NCBI GenBank assembly: GCA_947166385.1
Contig: CAMVEB010000019.1
Coordinates: forward strand, 1 to 64,000
Length of the DNA stretch: 64,000 nt
Source: an uncultured Clostridia bacterium
GTDB lineage: Bacteria; Bacillota; Clostridia; Christensenellales; Aristaeellaceae
Direction: 5' to 3'
Part shown: one piece after another, positions 42,719 through 51,400 of the stretch
Position numbering within the stretch: the first letter of the stretch is position 1
Layout of the letters: every line of letters starts with the position of its first letter
Translations under genes and position numbers: made by a program
Notes under the pieces: model-generated
The model's database searches: none
Told to the model about the DNA's origin: nothing
The model's input: the letters and a program-made list of their open reading frames with translations, nothing else

Positions 42719-42810
42719 GTACGATAATACTCCTCCGTTTTCCAAAGGAATAAATCAAGCTTTATTATTATAATTATATCACGGATAAGCCTGAACCAAA
42801 AGAATTATTT

Positions 42811-43806
42811 TCAGTTGTCCTGCCGGGAAGTCCGGGAATTTGCGGCATTGACAATCACAATGCCTGCGCAGACCAGCAGCAGCGCGAAAAGGCCTGACAG
42901 CGAAAAAGCTTCGCTTTCCTCTCCTGTTAAAAACAGTGCGGAAAGCAGCACGCCCATGATCGGATTCATGAAGCCCAGAATGGACACCCTGCTGACGGGA
43001 TTATACTTCAGCAGAACACCCCAGAGCGTGTAGGCTCCGGCGCTGATGAATCCCATGTACAGCAGATTCCAGGTGCAGGAGGATGAATAGAAATGAAGAT
43101 GTCCGCCCATCAGGGCGCCGATAGCATACAGAATGATCCCGCCGAAGGCAAACTGATAGCCGCTCAGCGTGACAGGATTTTCATCCCGGGCGTAGATTTT
43201 AATCAGGCATCCGGAAAGTCCGTAGAACAGATCCGCCGCCAGCATGGCGCCTTCGCCGGCCAGCGTAATGGCGCCTCCGGCCATCAGGGCGCCGGGGCCG
43301 CCCATGATCAGGATGATGCCCGCAAACCCGATAACGCAGCCGATCAGCTTCCGCCAGGTCATTTTTTCAAAATGAAACAGAAAGACGGCAAAAAGGATCG
43401 CGATAAAATTCCCGGATGCGTTGATAATGGATCCCCGGACGCCGGACGTATTCGCCAGCGCCATGAAAAAGAAGAAATACTGCCCGACCGTCTGGATCAG
43501 GGACAGGATTCCGATTTTCTTCCACGATGCCGCTTTGGGGATCAGGAAACCGCGGGAAAGCAGGGATCCGAAAGCAATCGTCATGAAACCGGCGATCACG
43601 AAGCGGGCTCCCGCCAGCATGATCCGGGAAGCCGTGTCTTCCGCCGGAATTCGGAATAGCTGATATGCGATTTTGATGGCAGGGGAAGCGCTCCCCCAGA
43701 GAACGCAGCAGAAAAGCGCCGTAGCGAAAACGACGGGCATGCGTGTCCAGATCACGGGCTTTTCCGCCGGCCTTTGTTCTTTCTTTTCTCTCTGGGAAAA
43801 AATCAT
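42811..43806 (-). CDS. DMT-superfamily (EamA) transporter
   Basis: A 331-residue protein with ten membrane helices in two EamA halves. The LWGSASPAIKIAYQ segment early, GSIINASGNFIAILFAVFLF in the middle and SILGFMNPIMGVLLSALFLTGE near the end are typical of the family. EamA proteins export amino acids or metabolites; the substrate is unknown. The ATG follows AGGAGG. Confidence 0.9.
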   Translation of the reverse strand: MIFSQREKKEQRPAEKPVIWTRMPVVFATALFCCVLWGSASPAIKIAYQLFRIPAEDTASRIMLAGARFVIAGFMTIAFGSLLSRGFLIPKAASWKKIGILSLIQTVGQYFFFFMALANTSGVRGSIINASGNFIAILFAVFLFHFEKMTWRKLIGCVIGFAGIILIMGGPGALMAGGAITLAGEGAMLAADLFYGLSGCLIKIYARDENPVTLSGYQFAFGGIILYAIGALMGGHLHFYSSSCTWNLLYMGFISAGAYTLWGVLLKYNPVSRVSILGFMNPIMGVLLSALFLTGEESEAFSLSGLFALLLVCAGIVIVNAANSRTSRQDN

Positions 43807-44212
43807 CGATGATGCCTCCTGGGGTACGGTTGTTCTTCACACGTCCATGTGATTCATGCTTTACGTTCCGATGTTGTTCATCTTATCTGAAAAATGTTCT
43901 TTGGTCAATGACGATCGTCCAAATCCGCATGCCGTCTCCCATGAACCAGTGCCTGCTTGTTCTTGATCAGAAAGACAACCTGACAATGGAGAACAAAAAA
44001 GGGAAACAGATGGAAAGGACCTTGACGGTTTGATCGGAACAGAGATAAAATAGAAGAAGAGACAGATATTGATGATACTACAGACAGAAGATACGGATAG
44101 GAGGAAGAAAGAAAGCTACAGCGAAGTAAATTATCTGGCTCACGCTCTTCTGGTCAGACAATTCTGTCCCTTGTGGAGCCGGACCGCATATCAACGATCT
44201 GTACTGACAGAA
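43807..44212. other. Intergenic stretch without a clear gene
   Basis: About 400 bases. A plus-strand frame from about 43911 (MTIVQIRMPSPMNQCLLVLD) and one near 44090 (RRKKESYSEVNYLAHALLVR) look weakly protein-like but have no consistent start signals. Neither is identified, and I report no gene here. Confidence 0.5.
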
Positions 44213-44605
44213 TCAGCCGATCCGTAAATACTCCGGGATTTCCATATGGATGGTCTTCATCGCGTCCTCCAGTCCGCTGATGATCTCATCCCGGCTGAAA
44301 TCCGCCCGGGCCAGAAAGTCATCGTCCTTGCTGTTCACGTGGTCGTAAAAAGCAATGATGAGCGCCGCCTTCTGCCGCTCATCCCACGCGGCATTCTGGA
44401 TCAGATCAAACAGTTTTTCCTCTGCGGCGTTGATCTGTCCGTTGTCAACCATCTGCCGGAGATATTCATGGTTTTCCCGGCAAAGAGCTTCCATCGCCGA
44501 GACCAGCTCGCCGTGTTCCAGTTTCTGGCCGAAAAGCATCCTGGCCAGCACCTGGGCGATGCCGTGAATCAGGCGCATGATGTAGTCTTTCTCAAAATAA
44601 TACAT
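44213..44605 (-). CDS. DUF6483 family protein
   Basis: A 130-residue helical protein starting MYYFEKDYIMRLIHGIAQVL, with the IAQVLARMLFGQ pattern of DUF6483. It is rich in charged helices (MEALCRENHEYLRQMVDNGQ) and has no catalytic motif. Relatives occur widely in Clostridia with no known role. The start at 44605 follows GGAG. Divergent from the PHP gene, which begins 55 bases away. Confidence 0.8.
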   Translation of the reverse strand: MYYFEKDYIMRLIHGIAQVLARMLFGQKLEHGELVSAMEALCRENHEYLRQMVDNGQINAAEEKLFDLIQNAAWDERQKAALIIAFYDHVNSKDDDFLARADFSRDEIISGLEDAMKTIHMEIPEYLRIG

Positions 44606-44659
44606 GATCTTACTCCAGCCGTATATAATAATCACAGATCTTTCCCTCAGGAGGTGCCC

Positions 44660-45535
44660 ATGAAACTGTTTTCCGATTCCCTCCCGTTTTTCAAAGCAAA
44701 CTTCCACTGTCATACCCTGAACTCAGACGGCAGGCTCAGCCCGGAAGAATGCGTAAATTTCTATCAGAGCGCCGGTTACAGGATCCTTGCGGTCACGGAT
44801 CATCGGACGGTCACTTCCCCGCCTCCTTCGGATGGGATGCTTTTCCTTCCCGGTATCGAAATCGATTATGTGCTTCCCGGCCAGTGGGTGCATATCCTGG
44901 GAATCGGCATGGAGGGCAGCATTGGCCGGCAATGGGATCCCTCCGGAACTCCGCAGGAAGGCATTGATCTGATCTGCTCTCTCGGCGGTATTGCCGTACT
45001 GGCGCACCCGGCCTGGTCGCTGAACACGCCTGCTTTTATGCGTTCCCTGTCCGGTCTCTCCGGGGTGGAAATCTGGAATTCCGTCTCCACACTGCCGATG
45101 AACGCGGACCGGGCGGATTCCTCTTCCCTCCTGGATGTGACCTGGGCCTCGGGAGGGCAGCTTCTTCCGGTGTACGCCAATGATGATTCCCATCCCTACC
45201 GGACCGAAGCGGGTGTCGCGGCAACGATGGTGCAGGCGGAAGAGCTGACAGTTCCTGCCGTGATGGATGCCCTGAAACAGGGGCATTTCTATGCGACCAC
45301 AGGCCCCCTGATCAAACAGATCGAGATCACGAACCGCCGGGAAATCCTGGTCCGTTGTTCCCCGGCGGAAGCAGTCATTTTCTATTCGGATGCCCCCTGG
45401 TCTGCGGGTCGGGCCGTCATCGAATCCGGCATGACCGAATGCAGCTATTTCATCGGGAAAAACGATCATTTTGTCCGGGTGGAAGTCAGGGACGCGGCAG
45501 GCCGAAAAGCCTGGTCATCCCCTGTGAAAGTATAA
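44660..45535 (+). CDS. PHP-domain phosphoesterase
   Basis: A 291-residue PHP protein. The four metal motifs appear in order: FHCHTLNSDGRLSPEE, LAVTDHRTV, GIEID and VLAHPAWS, with a further YANDDSHPYR that fits the C-terminal Asp-His motif. Enzymes of this fold hydrolyse phosphoesters such as histidinol phosphate or 3',5'-bisphosphates; the substrate here is unknown. The start at 44660 follows CAGGAGGTG. Confidence 0.88.
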   Translation: MKLFSDSLPFFKANFHCHTLNSDGRLSPEECVNFYQSAGYRILAVTDHRTVTSPPPSDGMLFLPGIEIDYVLPGQWVHILGIGMEGSIGRQWDPSGTPQEGIDLICSLGGIAVLAHPAWSLNTPAFMRSLSGLSGVEIWNSVSTLPMNADRADSSSLLDVTWASGGQLLPVYANDDSHPYRTEAGVAATMVQAEELTVPAVMDALKQGHFYATTGPLIKQIEITNRREILVRCSPAEAVIFYSDAPWSAGRAVIESGMTECSYFIGKNDHFVRVEVRDAAGRKAWSSPVKV

Positions 45536-45556
45536 CGGAGCCATCTTTTGATACAG

Positions 45557-45640
45557 CTATTCGCTTCTGTCCTGCATTTCCCGGAGCAGGTAATAGGTAT
45601 TAATATACTTCTGGAACTTCTTCCTGTGTTCTGCGCCCAT
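45557..45640 (-). CDS. Very short open frame (27 aa)
   Basis: A 27-codon frame (MGAEHRKKFQKYINTYYLLR...) with a CGGAGGG site. A perfect 7-bp inverted repeat (GAAAGCA-TG-TGCTTTC, 45651-45666) lies over its upstream region, where it could hide the ribosome binding site. It may be a leader or a lost small gene. Not identified. Confidence 0.35.
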   Translation of the reverse strand: MGAEHRKKFQKYINTYYLLREMQDRSE

Positions 45641-45700
45641 TTCACCCTCCGAAAGCATGTGCTTTCACGGCATTCCCGGCCGTAATCAAATAAAACCGAA

Positions 45701-47269
45701 TCATCTGTGAAAGCTTTCCACCATCTGCCGGATCAGATCTGCGGCTTCAGGGTGTTCTTCTGTCAGTTCCGCCATCAATGCCGCTTTTTCCTCCGGCCCC
45801 GGTTCTCCGTTTTCCCAGGCAGCCGCCAGAAGATCGGCGATCTCCACCATCAGGTCATAGTCTTCAAATTCCGGTTCCTTCAGGTCTTCCCTCGTTCCGT
45901 CCTGACGATAATGAAGGTTCAGCACGTTGTGCGAAATGCCGGCATATTTGACATACCGGACGGTCAGGTCTTCATAGTTCTTCAGGCTCATGACGGTGAC
46001 AGGGTCGTAGGAATCGCCGGCCCGGCGTTCGCTGTATACCTCATAGGACTCGTTGATCACCAGATCGTAATTCCAGAACCCTTTAGCCAGATGAAAAGTA
46101 ATATCCTTCCCCGCTTCGGCGTCTTCCGGATAACTGCACATCTGCATCTCCCACGGCAGTGACATGACTTCCGCAATGGTCCTTCCGGCCATGGCGTCCA
46201 GTTCCTCCTGGGGTAGCGGAGCGACGATCAGCTCCTCCGTATACTGAACAGGCAGCGTCATCAGGTATGTTTCCAGCGTCTGATATTCTTCCTCCCCAAA
46301 GACCCCCTGATCCGGCGAAATGGTGTTCAGATACGCGGCGTACAGTTCCGTTGCGCGGTCATCAAAGAATGTTACGGCCCGGTAGTAACGCCCGTCCTTT
46401 TCAATCAGGGCAGCACCGTATCCTTCGCTGGTGATGCCGTAGGTGATTTCCGGTCCGCTGGCCATATTGACGGCCTCGCCGAATGTCGAAAAGTGAAACG
46501 GATCCGCCTCCGCTGTTTCATCGGAGATGTTTTCGCCTTCGGGTACCGGAGGAGCGCCGCAGATTTCGCAGGGTTTCAGATGCCGGTACGGCTCCGAATT
46601 CAGTTCCGCATATGGGAATGAGCCCTGCAGCGGCAGGTACTTCGGATTGACACGCCTGCAGTTCTGGTCCAGGTGATAGTATTCCCCGCCGTCTGGCTGG
46701 TAATAGAGAATCGGATCGGCTGTCTCCTCCGCCGGGATCTCCTCTTCCGCTTTTTCACAGGTGTCGAGACCGTCTGGATTGATGTACCAGAGTCCGTCCT
46801 CTTCTTTCCGCACAAGGAAGCGGAGACGGTATCTTTCCGGAGCTGTACCGTTGTTTCTGTCCAGAACGGAGGTGACCGTTACCAGATAATAGACCAGGCC
46901 ATCCGGACCCTCGCCCGCGATTTCATTGACTGATTCGATCACGACATCCTGAGGCGTTCTGTTTGCCAGGATGCCGAACAGTTTTGCCCGGGGATCCTCA
47001 GCGATTGCCCGCCACCCGGAATCGCACATCGTCATCATGGTGTCCGGATCATTGCTGTTCCAGGCCGAAAAGAATGCGACGACGCGTTTTCTGATCTCCG
47101 CCTGTTCCGTGGTTTCCGGTCCGTCCGGAAGTCCCCGGCGCATCATTTCCTCCTGTACCTGCTGATACAGGGCAATCAGTTCCTGATCCGTCATGCCGGA
47201 CAGATCTTCCGCGAAGGCCGTCGCGGCCAGGAACACCGTCATGACAGCCAGAATGATCAACTTCTTCAT
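45701..47269 (-). CDS. Secreted protein with Cys-containing segment (522 aa), unknown
   Basis: A signal peptide (LIILAVMTVFLAATAFA) is followed by a 500-residue extracytoplasmic protein. The first part (QAEIRKRVVAFFSAWNSNDP) resembles NTF2-like secreted domains. A middle segment with YYHLDQNCRRVNP then PYRHLKPCEICG is a putative metal-binding or disulfide site like Ada-type zinc ribbons. The rest is unrecognised. The ATG follows AGGGAGG. The gene lies just upstream of a short unassigned frame. Confidence 0.75.
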   Translation of the reverse strand: MKKLIILAVMTVFLAATAFAEDLSGMTDQELIALYQQVQEEMMRRGLPDGPETTEQAEIRKRVVAFFSAWNSNDPDTMMTMCDSGWRAIAEDPRAKLFGILANRTPQDVVIESVNEIAGEGPDGLVYYLVTVTSVLDRNNGTAPERYRLRFLVRKEEDGLWYINPDGLDTCEKAEEEIPAEETADPILYYQPDGGEYYHLDQNCRRVNPKYLPLQGSFPYAELNSEPYRHLKPCEICGAPPVPEGENISDETAEADPFHFSTFGEAVNMASGPEITYGITSEGYGAALIEKDGRYYRAVTFFDDRATELYAAYLNTISPDQGVFGEEEYQTLETYLMTLPVQYTEELIVAPLPQEELDAMAGRTIAEVMSLPWEMQMCSYPEDAEAGKDITFHLAKGFWNYDLVINESYEVYSERRAGDSYDPVTVMSLKNYEDLTVRYVKYAGISHNVLNLHYRQDGTREDLKEPEFEDYDLMVEIADLLAAAWENGEPGPEEKAALMAELTEEHPEAADLIRQMVESFHR

Positions 47270-47353
47270 GCTGCAATCCTCCCTGATGAAAACCTCTTCC
47301 GGAAGCCTCCTCCGGTTTCGCGTTCCGACCTCTGCTTTTCGGGCCGGAATCTG

Positions 47354-48130
47354 TCAGTCCTTGTTTCGAAGGGCTTTGAGCCTTTTCATGTTAAACTTTG
47401 CGATTTCTTCCCATAGCTTTTTTAGCTGTTTTTTATGGGTGCAGAGCTTTTCTGTGCAGCTCCGGCACCGCAGATAATCATTCGTTTGATCCGAAAAGCG
47501 CTCAGGATGCTTGTAAAAAGTGACTTCCCAGCGGATGAGCAAACCGACCGAAAGAGCGAGAAGCCCCCATGTATATGGCTTCATGACAAAGAAAAGCGGT
47601 GTGAACATCATGGCATAATCCCAGTTGTAGATTCTGCAGGTGGCGCAGCATTTGTTTTTCAGGAACCAGGTCTGGAACGGGCAGAAAAACAGAATGCAGA
47701 TCATATCGCAGACGGAATAGGCGCAGCTCAGCAGCAGCATGATGCCGTCGTCAAATATGCCCGCGATATACAGCGCGCCGAAAATGGCGTTGAAGCCGAG
47801 CCAGATCAACAGCACGAGGACCGTGCCGTTATTGTCCTGAATGGAAATCTCCGTACTGCCGGATTTGACATAGTTGCGGGCAAACTGCTTCTGGGATCCC
47901 GGGCTTTCCAGTTTCGAAGGGAAAAAACGAAAGATCATTTCCACCGCGAACAGCACGCAGATGAACGCGATGATGCCCGGCTTCTCCTCCAGGGAGTCAA
48001 GGATAGCCGGGCCGTTCTGGCTCCTGTAAATGATATACTGAATCAGCAGCAGAATAAACAGCACAGAACGGTAAACAAGCCGGAAATAGTGGGCGGCGCT
48101 GACTGCGGTCAGTCTGGTTTTCCTTTTCAT
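47354..48130 (-). CDS. Membrane protein with Cys-rich tail (258 aa), unknown
   Basis: The protein has about six membrane helices, an acidic outer loop near residue 90, and two cysteine groups: FLKNKCCATCRIYNWDYA and LRCRSCTEKLCTHKK near the C-terminus. Such CxxC pairs suggest metal or redox binding, which is inferred. The start overlaps the upstream gene stop by four bases, so it is translationally coupled to the large secreted protein. No family recognised. Confidence 0.7.
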   Translation of the reverse strand: MKRKTRLTAVSAAHYFRLVYRSVLFILLLIQYIIYRSQNGPAILDSLEEKPGIIAFICVLFAVEMIFRFFPSKLESPGSQKQFARNYVKSGSTEISIQDNNGTVLVLLIWLGFNAIFGALYIAGIFDDGIMLLLSCAYSVCDMICILFFCPFQTWFLKNKCCATCRIYNWDYAMMFTPLFFVMKPYTWGLLALSVGLLIRWEVTFYKHPERFSDQTNDYLRCRSCTEKLCTHKKQLKKLWEEIAKFNMKRLKALRNKD

Positions 48131-51100
48131 GTTTCGCCGTAATACACAATCCGTCCGCCGAGCTCCGTGAAACTTTTTTCGAAGGTTCCGTAATCGATCG
48201 CCACGGTCGTACCGGCGTTCGGATCGCGGTAGATCAGGGATGTATCGTCATATCCGCAGATCACAATCGCGTGCTCGCCGCCCGGCCATGAGACTGTCTC
48301 CCCGTTTTCATCCAGCCACTTCCAGCGGTACATGATATCCCGCATCGGAGCGGACACATACCAGGCCAGTACCGGGTTTCCGGTATCCAGAATCGCTTTG
48401 ATGTCGTCAATCGTCGCGTTCTTCTCTGTGTGGACGCCCGGCATCAGCTGCTCCGCGACCTGCGCGATCGGCTCGTTGAATACGCCGTAGGAATACTCGC
48501 TCCGCGGATCCCCGACAAATTCACGCTCCGGGTTTGCGCCGTGCCGCACACCGTTCTCATCGTCGTACGGCTGTGCTCCCATCGGCAGCAGGTCATAAAT
48601 CTGGTCCACCGTGACCCCCGCTCCGTAGTATTCCAGCAGCATATACAGGGAAACGCTTTCGCAGCCCGTGGGATAGTCCGGATACTGGCAGAATTCAATC
48701 ACGTCCAGCATAACGCTGTTTTCCGTTGCCTTTGCTTCCTGGATGGATCCGTCCGGCCGTGTCTCCCCGGCTTGCCACTGGTCCCATTTCACCGGGGTGA
48801 CCACGTTCGTGTACAGATATAGTTTTTTCGAGAATGCGTCCGCCGCTTTCTTTGTAAACAGCGGATTGTAGTAATGCTCCTGCACCGCCGCCACCATTTC
48901 TGGCGTGATGCCTTCGTCGCGCCAGGCCGGCAGCGAATGGTCATACATCCATTTTTCGCTGTAGCCCTTTTCCCCAATCACGATGGTGCTCGGTGAGGCG
49001 AAATACGCCATGGCCGCCGCCTGATCGTCGCCCAGCAGCAGGTCGATCTCTTCATCGGTAAACGCCTTGCGGTGAACCATCTGCTCGGCGTCTGACAGCA
49101 CTTCCCGCACCTTGTCCGCGTCCAGCTCATGGGTATGGATAAAGGAATAGATGTTCGCGTAGTCCATCAGTGTCAGCGCGTAAGCCGGTTTGTCCGCCAC
49201 GTAGTCGTATTCCCAGGAATAGCCGCCGTCAGCCATCTTCATCAGCGCCTCCGGCAGAGACGCGAGCCGTTCGTTGCAGGGCTTTGCGTAATACGGAGAA
49301 GAAGCGCTGGCGGTGCCGAAGGGTTTCTCCGGCATTTTCTGCGCGTCCCAGGCTTTCCAGACTGCCGTGCCGGTTTCTGCCAGTCCTCGCCGCGTGACCG
49401 TTGCGTCCGGCGTCGGGAAGCTTCCGTACAGTGTATCGCCCAGGAACTTCCGGACAATCTCCCCGAGGAATTCCTGCGTCAGCGCCGTGTTCCCCTGGAA
49501 CTCTCCGTCCTCCCCATCGTAGACTCCGGTCTGTTTTGCCCAAAGAGCAGACCGTTCATAGGGCGATCCTGCCGTCACATCCGGGAAGTTCTCCCCGGCC
49601 ATGTCCGGTTCCGGTTTTTCGGCGGTCCGCCACAGCATCTCAATGGCTTCCCCCCGGGTTGCCGGGCGATCCGGCAGGAAGTATCCTGTCTCATAGGCAT
49701 CAATGAGCTTCTTTTCAATACAGAACGCGGTATATTCATGACCGGCTGGCAGTTCAGGCTGCGGGTATTCCTCGCCCTCTGCCAGGTAAATCCACGGTAT
49801 ATACACCTTGTTCAGGTCCTGCATCCAGGTCCGCCCGTTCGCCCGTTTCATATCGAGCCGGTTGATCTGTGTGCACCGCGTCCGCTGGCGTTTTCCGCTG
49901 TTGGGGCTCATCAGGCTGCTGACGGTGCTTACCACATAGTATTCCCCGGCACACTTCCCCAGGTACATCATCTGATGTCCGGGGAAGTTCAGCAGCGTGC
50001 CCATCGGCAGCACATCCAGCAGCGTTTCCTTTTCTTCCTGGCTGTACCCCGCGATGTTGATCCGCGGATTCCGTTCCACCAGCCACTGCCAGGTTCCGTT
50101 GCGCGGCATGTCCAGGCCGAAGCAGCAGAATACGGAATGATTCAGGCTGGTACAGTCCTCGTTGTTCAGCCCGGCTCCCCATCCGTACGCGTCGCCCAGG
50201 GACGCCAGCGCAACTTTTGCCAGGTTTCCCACGGTCAGCGGCAGGTAATCTTCGCTCACCCGTTCCCGCGCGTTGATGAGTGCCGGCGTCTTGCCGTAGC
50301 TGCCGTCCTCGTTCCGCACGGGCAGGTAAACCGCGTAGTTATGAACCGGCAGCCGGTTGATCACCAGGGCATCCGGATCTGTGTCATCCATCCGTTCGAG
50401 TACCGTTCCCATGGTAATCAGACGACAGACGGTCTCCTGCGCGGAGCAGGAGTAATCGGTATACATCTTGTCGCCCCAGAACACCAGGCGCTTGTCCGCG
50501 GGGATGTCCCAGGCGCTCAGCCATTCTTCTTTATCCCGGCACAGGGCGATGTCTTCCGCCCGGACCCAGCCGGTGCAGCAGGAGGTGGCTGCCTGGAAGT
50601 ATTTACCGTCCGCCGAGGTCGCGTAAATAGCCACCGGCTCGTTCACCCGGATGCCGACCAGCGGCTGGTAGTCAAAGTCCAGGTCTGTCGGGTCGTCCAG
50701 CAGCTTTCCGTCCCAGGGGAAGGTAATCAGGTCAGTCCGCTTCACCGCAATACCCCATCTGACGGGCATTTCTTCCGCTGCGTTGGGATCGATGCAGTTG
50801 GCCGCAATGACGTCGAAATCTTCCTGCTCCAGTTTCTTTCCGGTCTCGTCCCAGATCCATCCCAGGTAGTATTTCACATCATCGGCCGTACTTTTCTTCA
50901 GCGCTTCCCGCTTTTCAAATCCGTTATAGGTCTCCTGCAGGGTTCGCATATTCCGCCGGTTGGTGCCTTCGCCGGCGATGGCAGCCTCGTTGATCCGTGC
51001 GATCTCCTCCGCCGTGGCCAGCAGCGCGTCCGGATCTCCCGTCAGACCTGCCCAGAATGCGGAATGCGTCATTTCTTCCGTAACGCCCGGCATATAGACA

Positions 51101-51213
51101 ACCTCCCTGACCGCCGCCTGGGCCGCCTGCAGCGACGGCACGGCGATGATCCCGCACAGCGCCAGGATGATCATCGTGATCCTGCCTGAATGTTTCCTGG
51201 TATTCTTTCGCAT
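48127..51213 (-). CDS. Secreted three-module protein: NlpC/P60-like, SLH-like and C39-like domains
   Basis: A 1028-residue protein. After the signal peptide (MIILALCGIIAVPSLQAAQA) an SH3-like region leads to an NlpC/P60-like cysteine hydrolase segment (GDAYGWGAGLNNEDCTSLNH). A SLH-like module follows (ATRGEAIEMLWRTAEKPEPD, NFPDVTAGSPYERSALWAKQ), which would attach it to the wall. A C39-type peptidase-like domain ends the protein (TGCESVSLYMLLEYYGAGVT, GGEHAIVICGYDDTSLIYRD) with Cys, His and Asp in place. It likely acts on peptidoglycan or extracellular peptides. The start at 51213 follows GGCGGAGG. It is followed by the coupled membrane protein gene. Confidence 0.8.
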   Translation of the reverse strand: MRKNTRKHSGRITMIILALCGIIAVPSLQAAQAAVREVVYMPGVTEEMTHSAFWAGLTGDPDALLATAEEIARINEAAIAGEGTNRRNMRTLQETYNGFEKREALKKSTADDVKYYLGWIWDETGKKLEQEDFDVIAANCIDPNAAEEMPVRWGIAVKRTDLITFPWDGKLLDDPTDLDFDYQPLVGIRVNEPVAIYATSADGKYFQAATSCCTGWVRAEDIALCRDKEEWLSAWDIPADKRLVFWGDKMYTDYSCSAQETVCRLITMGTVLERMDDTDPDALVINRLPVHNYAVYLPVRNEDGSYGKTPALINARERVSEDYLPLTVGNLAKVALASLGDAYGWGAGLNNEDCTSLNHSVFCCFGLDMPRNGTWQWLVERNPRINIAGYSQEEKETLLDVLPMGTLLNFPGHQMMYLGKCAGEYYVVSTVSSLMSPNSGKRQRTRCTQINRLDMKRANGRTWMQDLNKVYIPWIYLAEGEEYPQPELPAGHEYTAFCIEKKLIDAYETGYFLPDRPATRGEAIEMLWRTAEKPEPDMAGENFPDVTAGSPYERSALWAKQTGVYDGEDGEFQGNTALTQEFLGEIVRKFLGDTLYGSFPTPDATVTRRGLAETGTAVWKAWDAQKMPEKPFGTASASSPYYAKPCNERLASLPEALMKMADGGYSWEYDYVADKPAYALTLMDYANIYSFIHTHELDADKVREVLSDAEQMVHRKAFTDEEIDLLLGDDQAAAMAYFASPSTIVIGEKGYSEKWMYDHSLPAWRDEGITPEMVAAVQEHYYNPLFTKKAADAFSKKLYLYTNVVTPVKWDQWQAGETRPDGSIQEAKATENSVMLDVIEFCQYPDYPTGCESVSLYMLLEYYGAGVTVDQIYDLLPMGAQPYDDENGVRHGANPEREFVGDPRSEYSYGVFNEPIAQVAEQLMPGVHTEKNATIDDIKAILDTGNPVLAWYVSAPMRDIMYRWKWLDENGETVSWPGGEHAIVICGYDDTSLIYRDPNAGTTVAIDYGTFEKSFTELGGRIVYYGET

Positions 51214-51336
51214 GGTTTTTCCTCCGCCTTTCCGCCTTTGATGAAGATTGATTTGTTGGTCTTTCATCCTGATACGTTTATTTATTTTATCCTTCTGAAA
51301 ATCCCTTGTCAATCTTGCGCTCCGTAACCTTTTTCG

Positions 51337-51366
51337 TTGACAATCTTTCCCTTTTGCCTGTACAAT
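51337..51366 (+). promoter_or_regulatory. Promoter of tldD-tldE
   Basis: TTGACA (51337-51342), 18 bases, TACAAT (51361-51366), 35 bases before the tldD start at 51401. Confidence 0.75.
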
Positions 51367-51400
51367 ATCTGTGTCGTTGAAAATTGAAAGGAGAGGTACC

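Noticed and set aside
43911-44212. Two weakly protein-like plus-strand frames
   Set aside because: Neither has a ribosome binding site or a recognisable domain, and both are short.
49129-51189. Plus-strand frame of 686 codons opposite the secreted three-module protein
   Set aside because: Composition and lack of domains mark it as a complement artefact of the secreted-protein gene.
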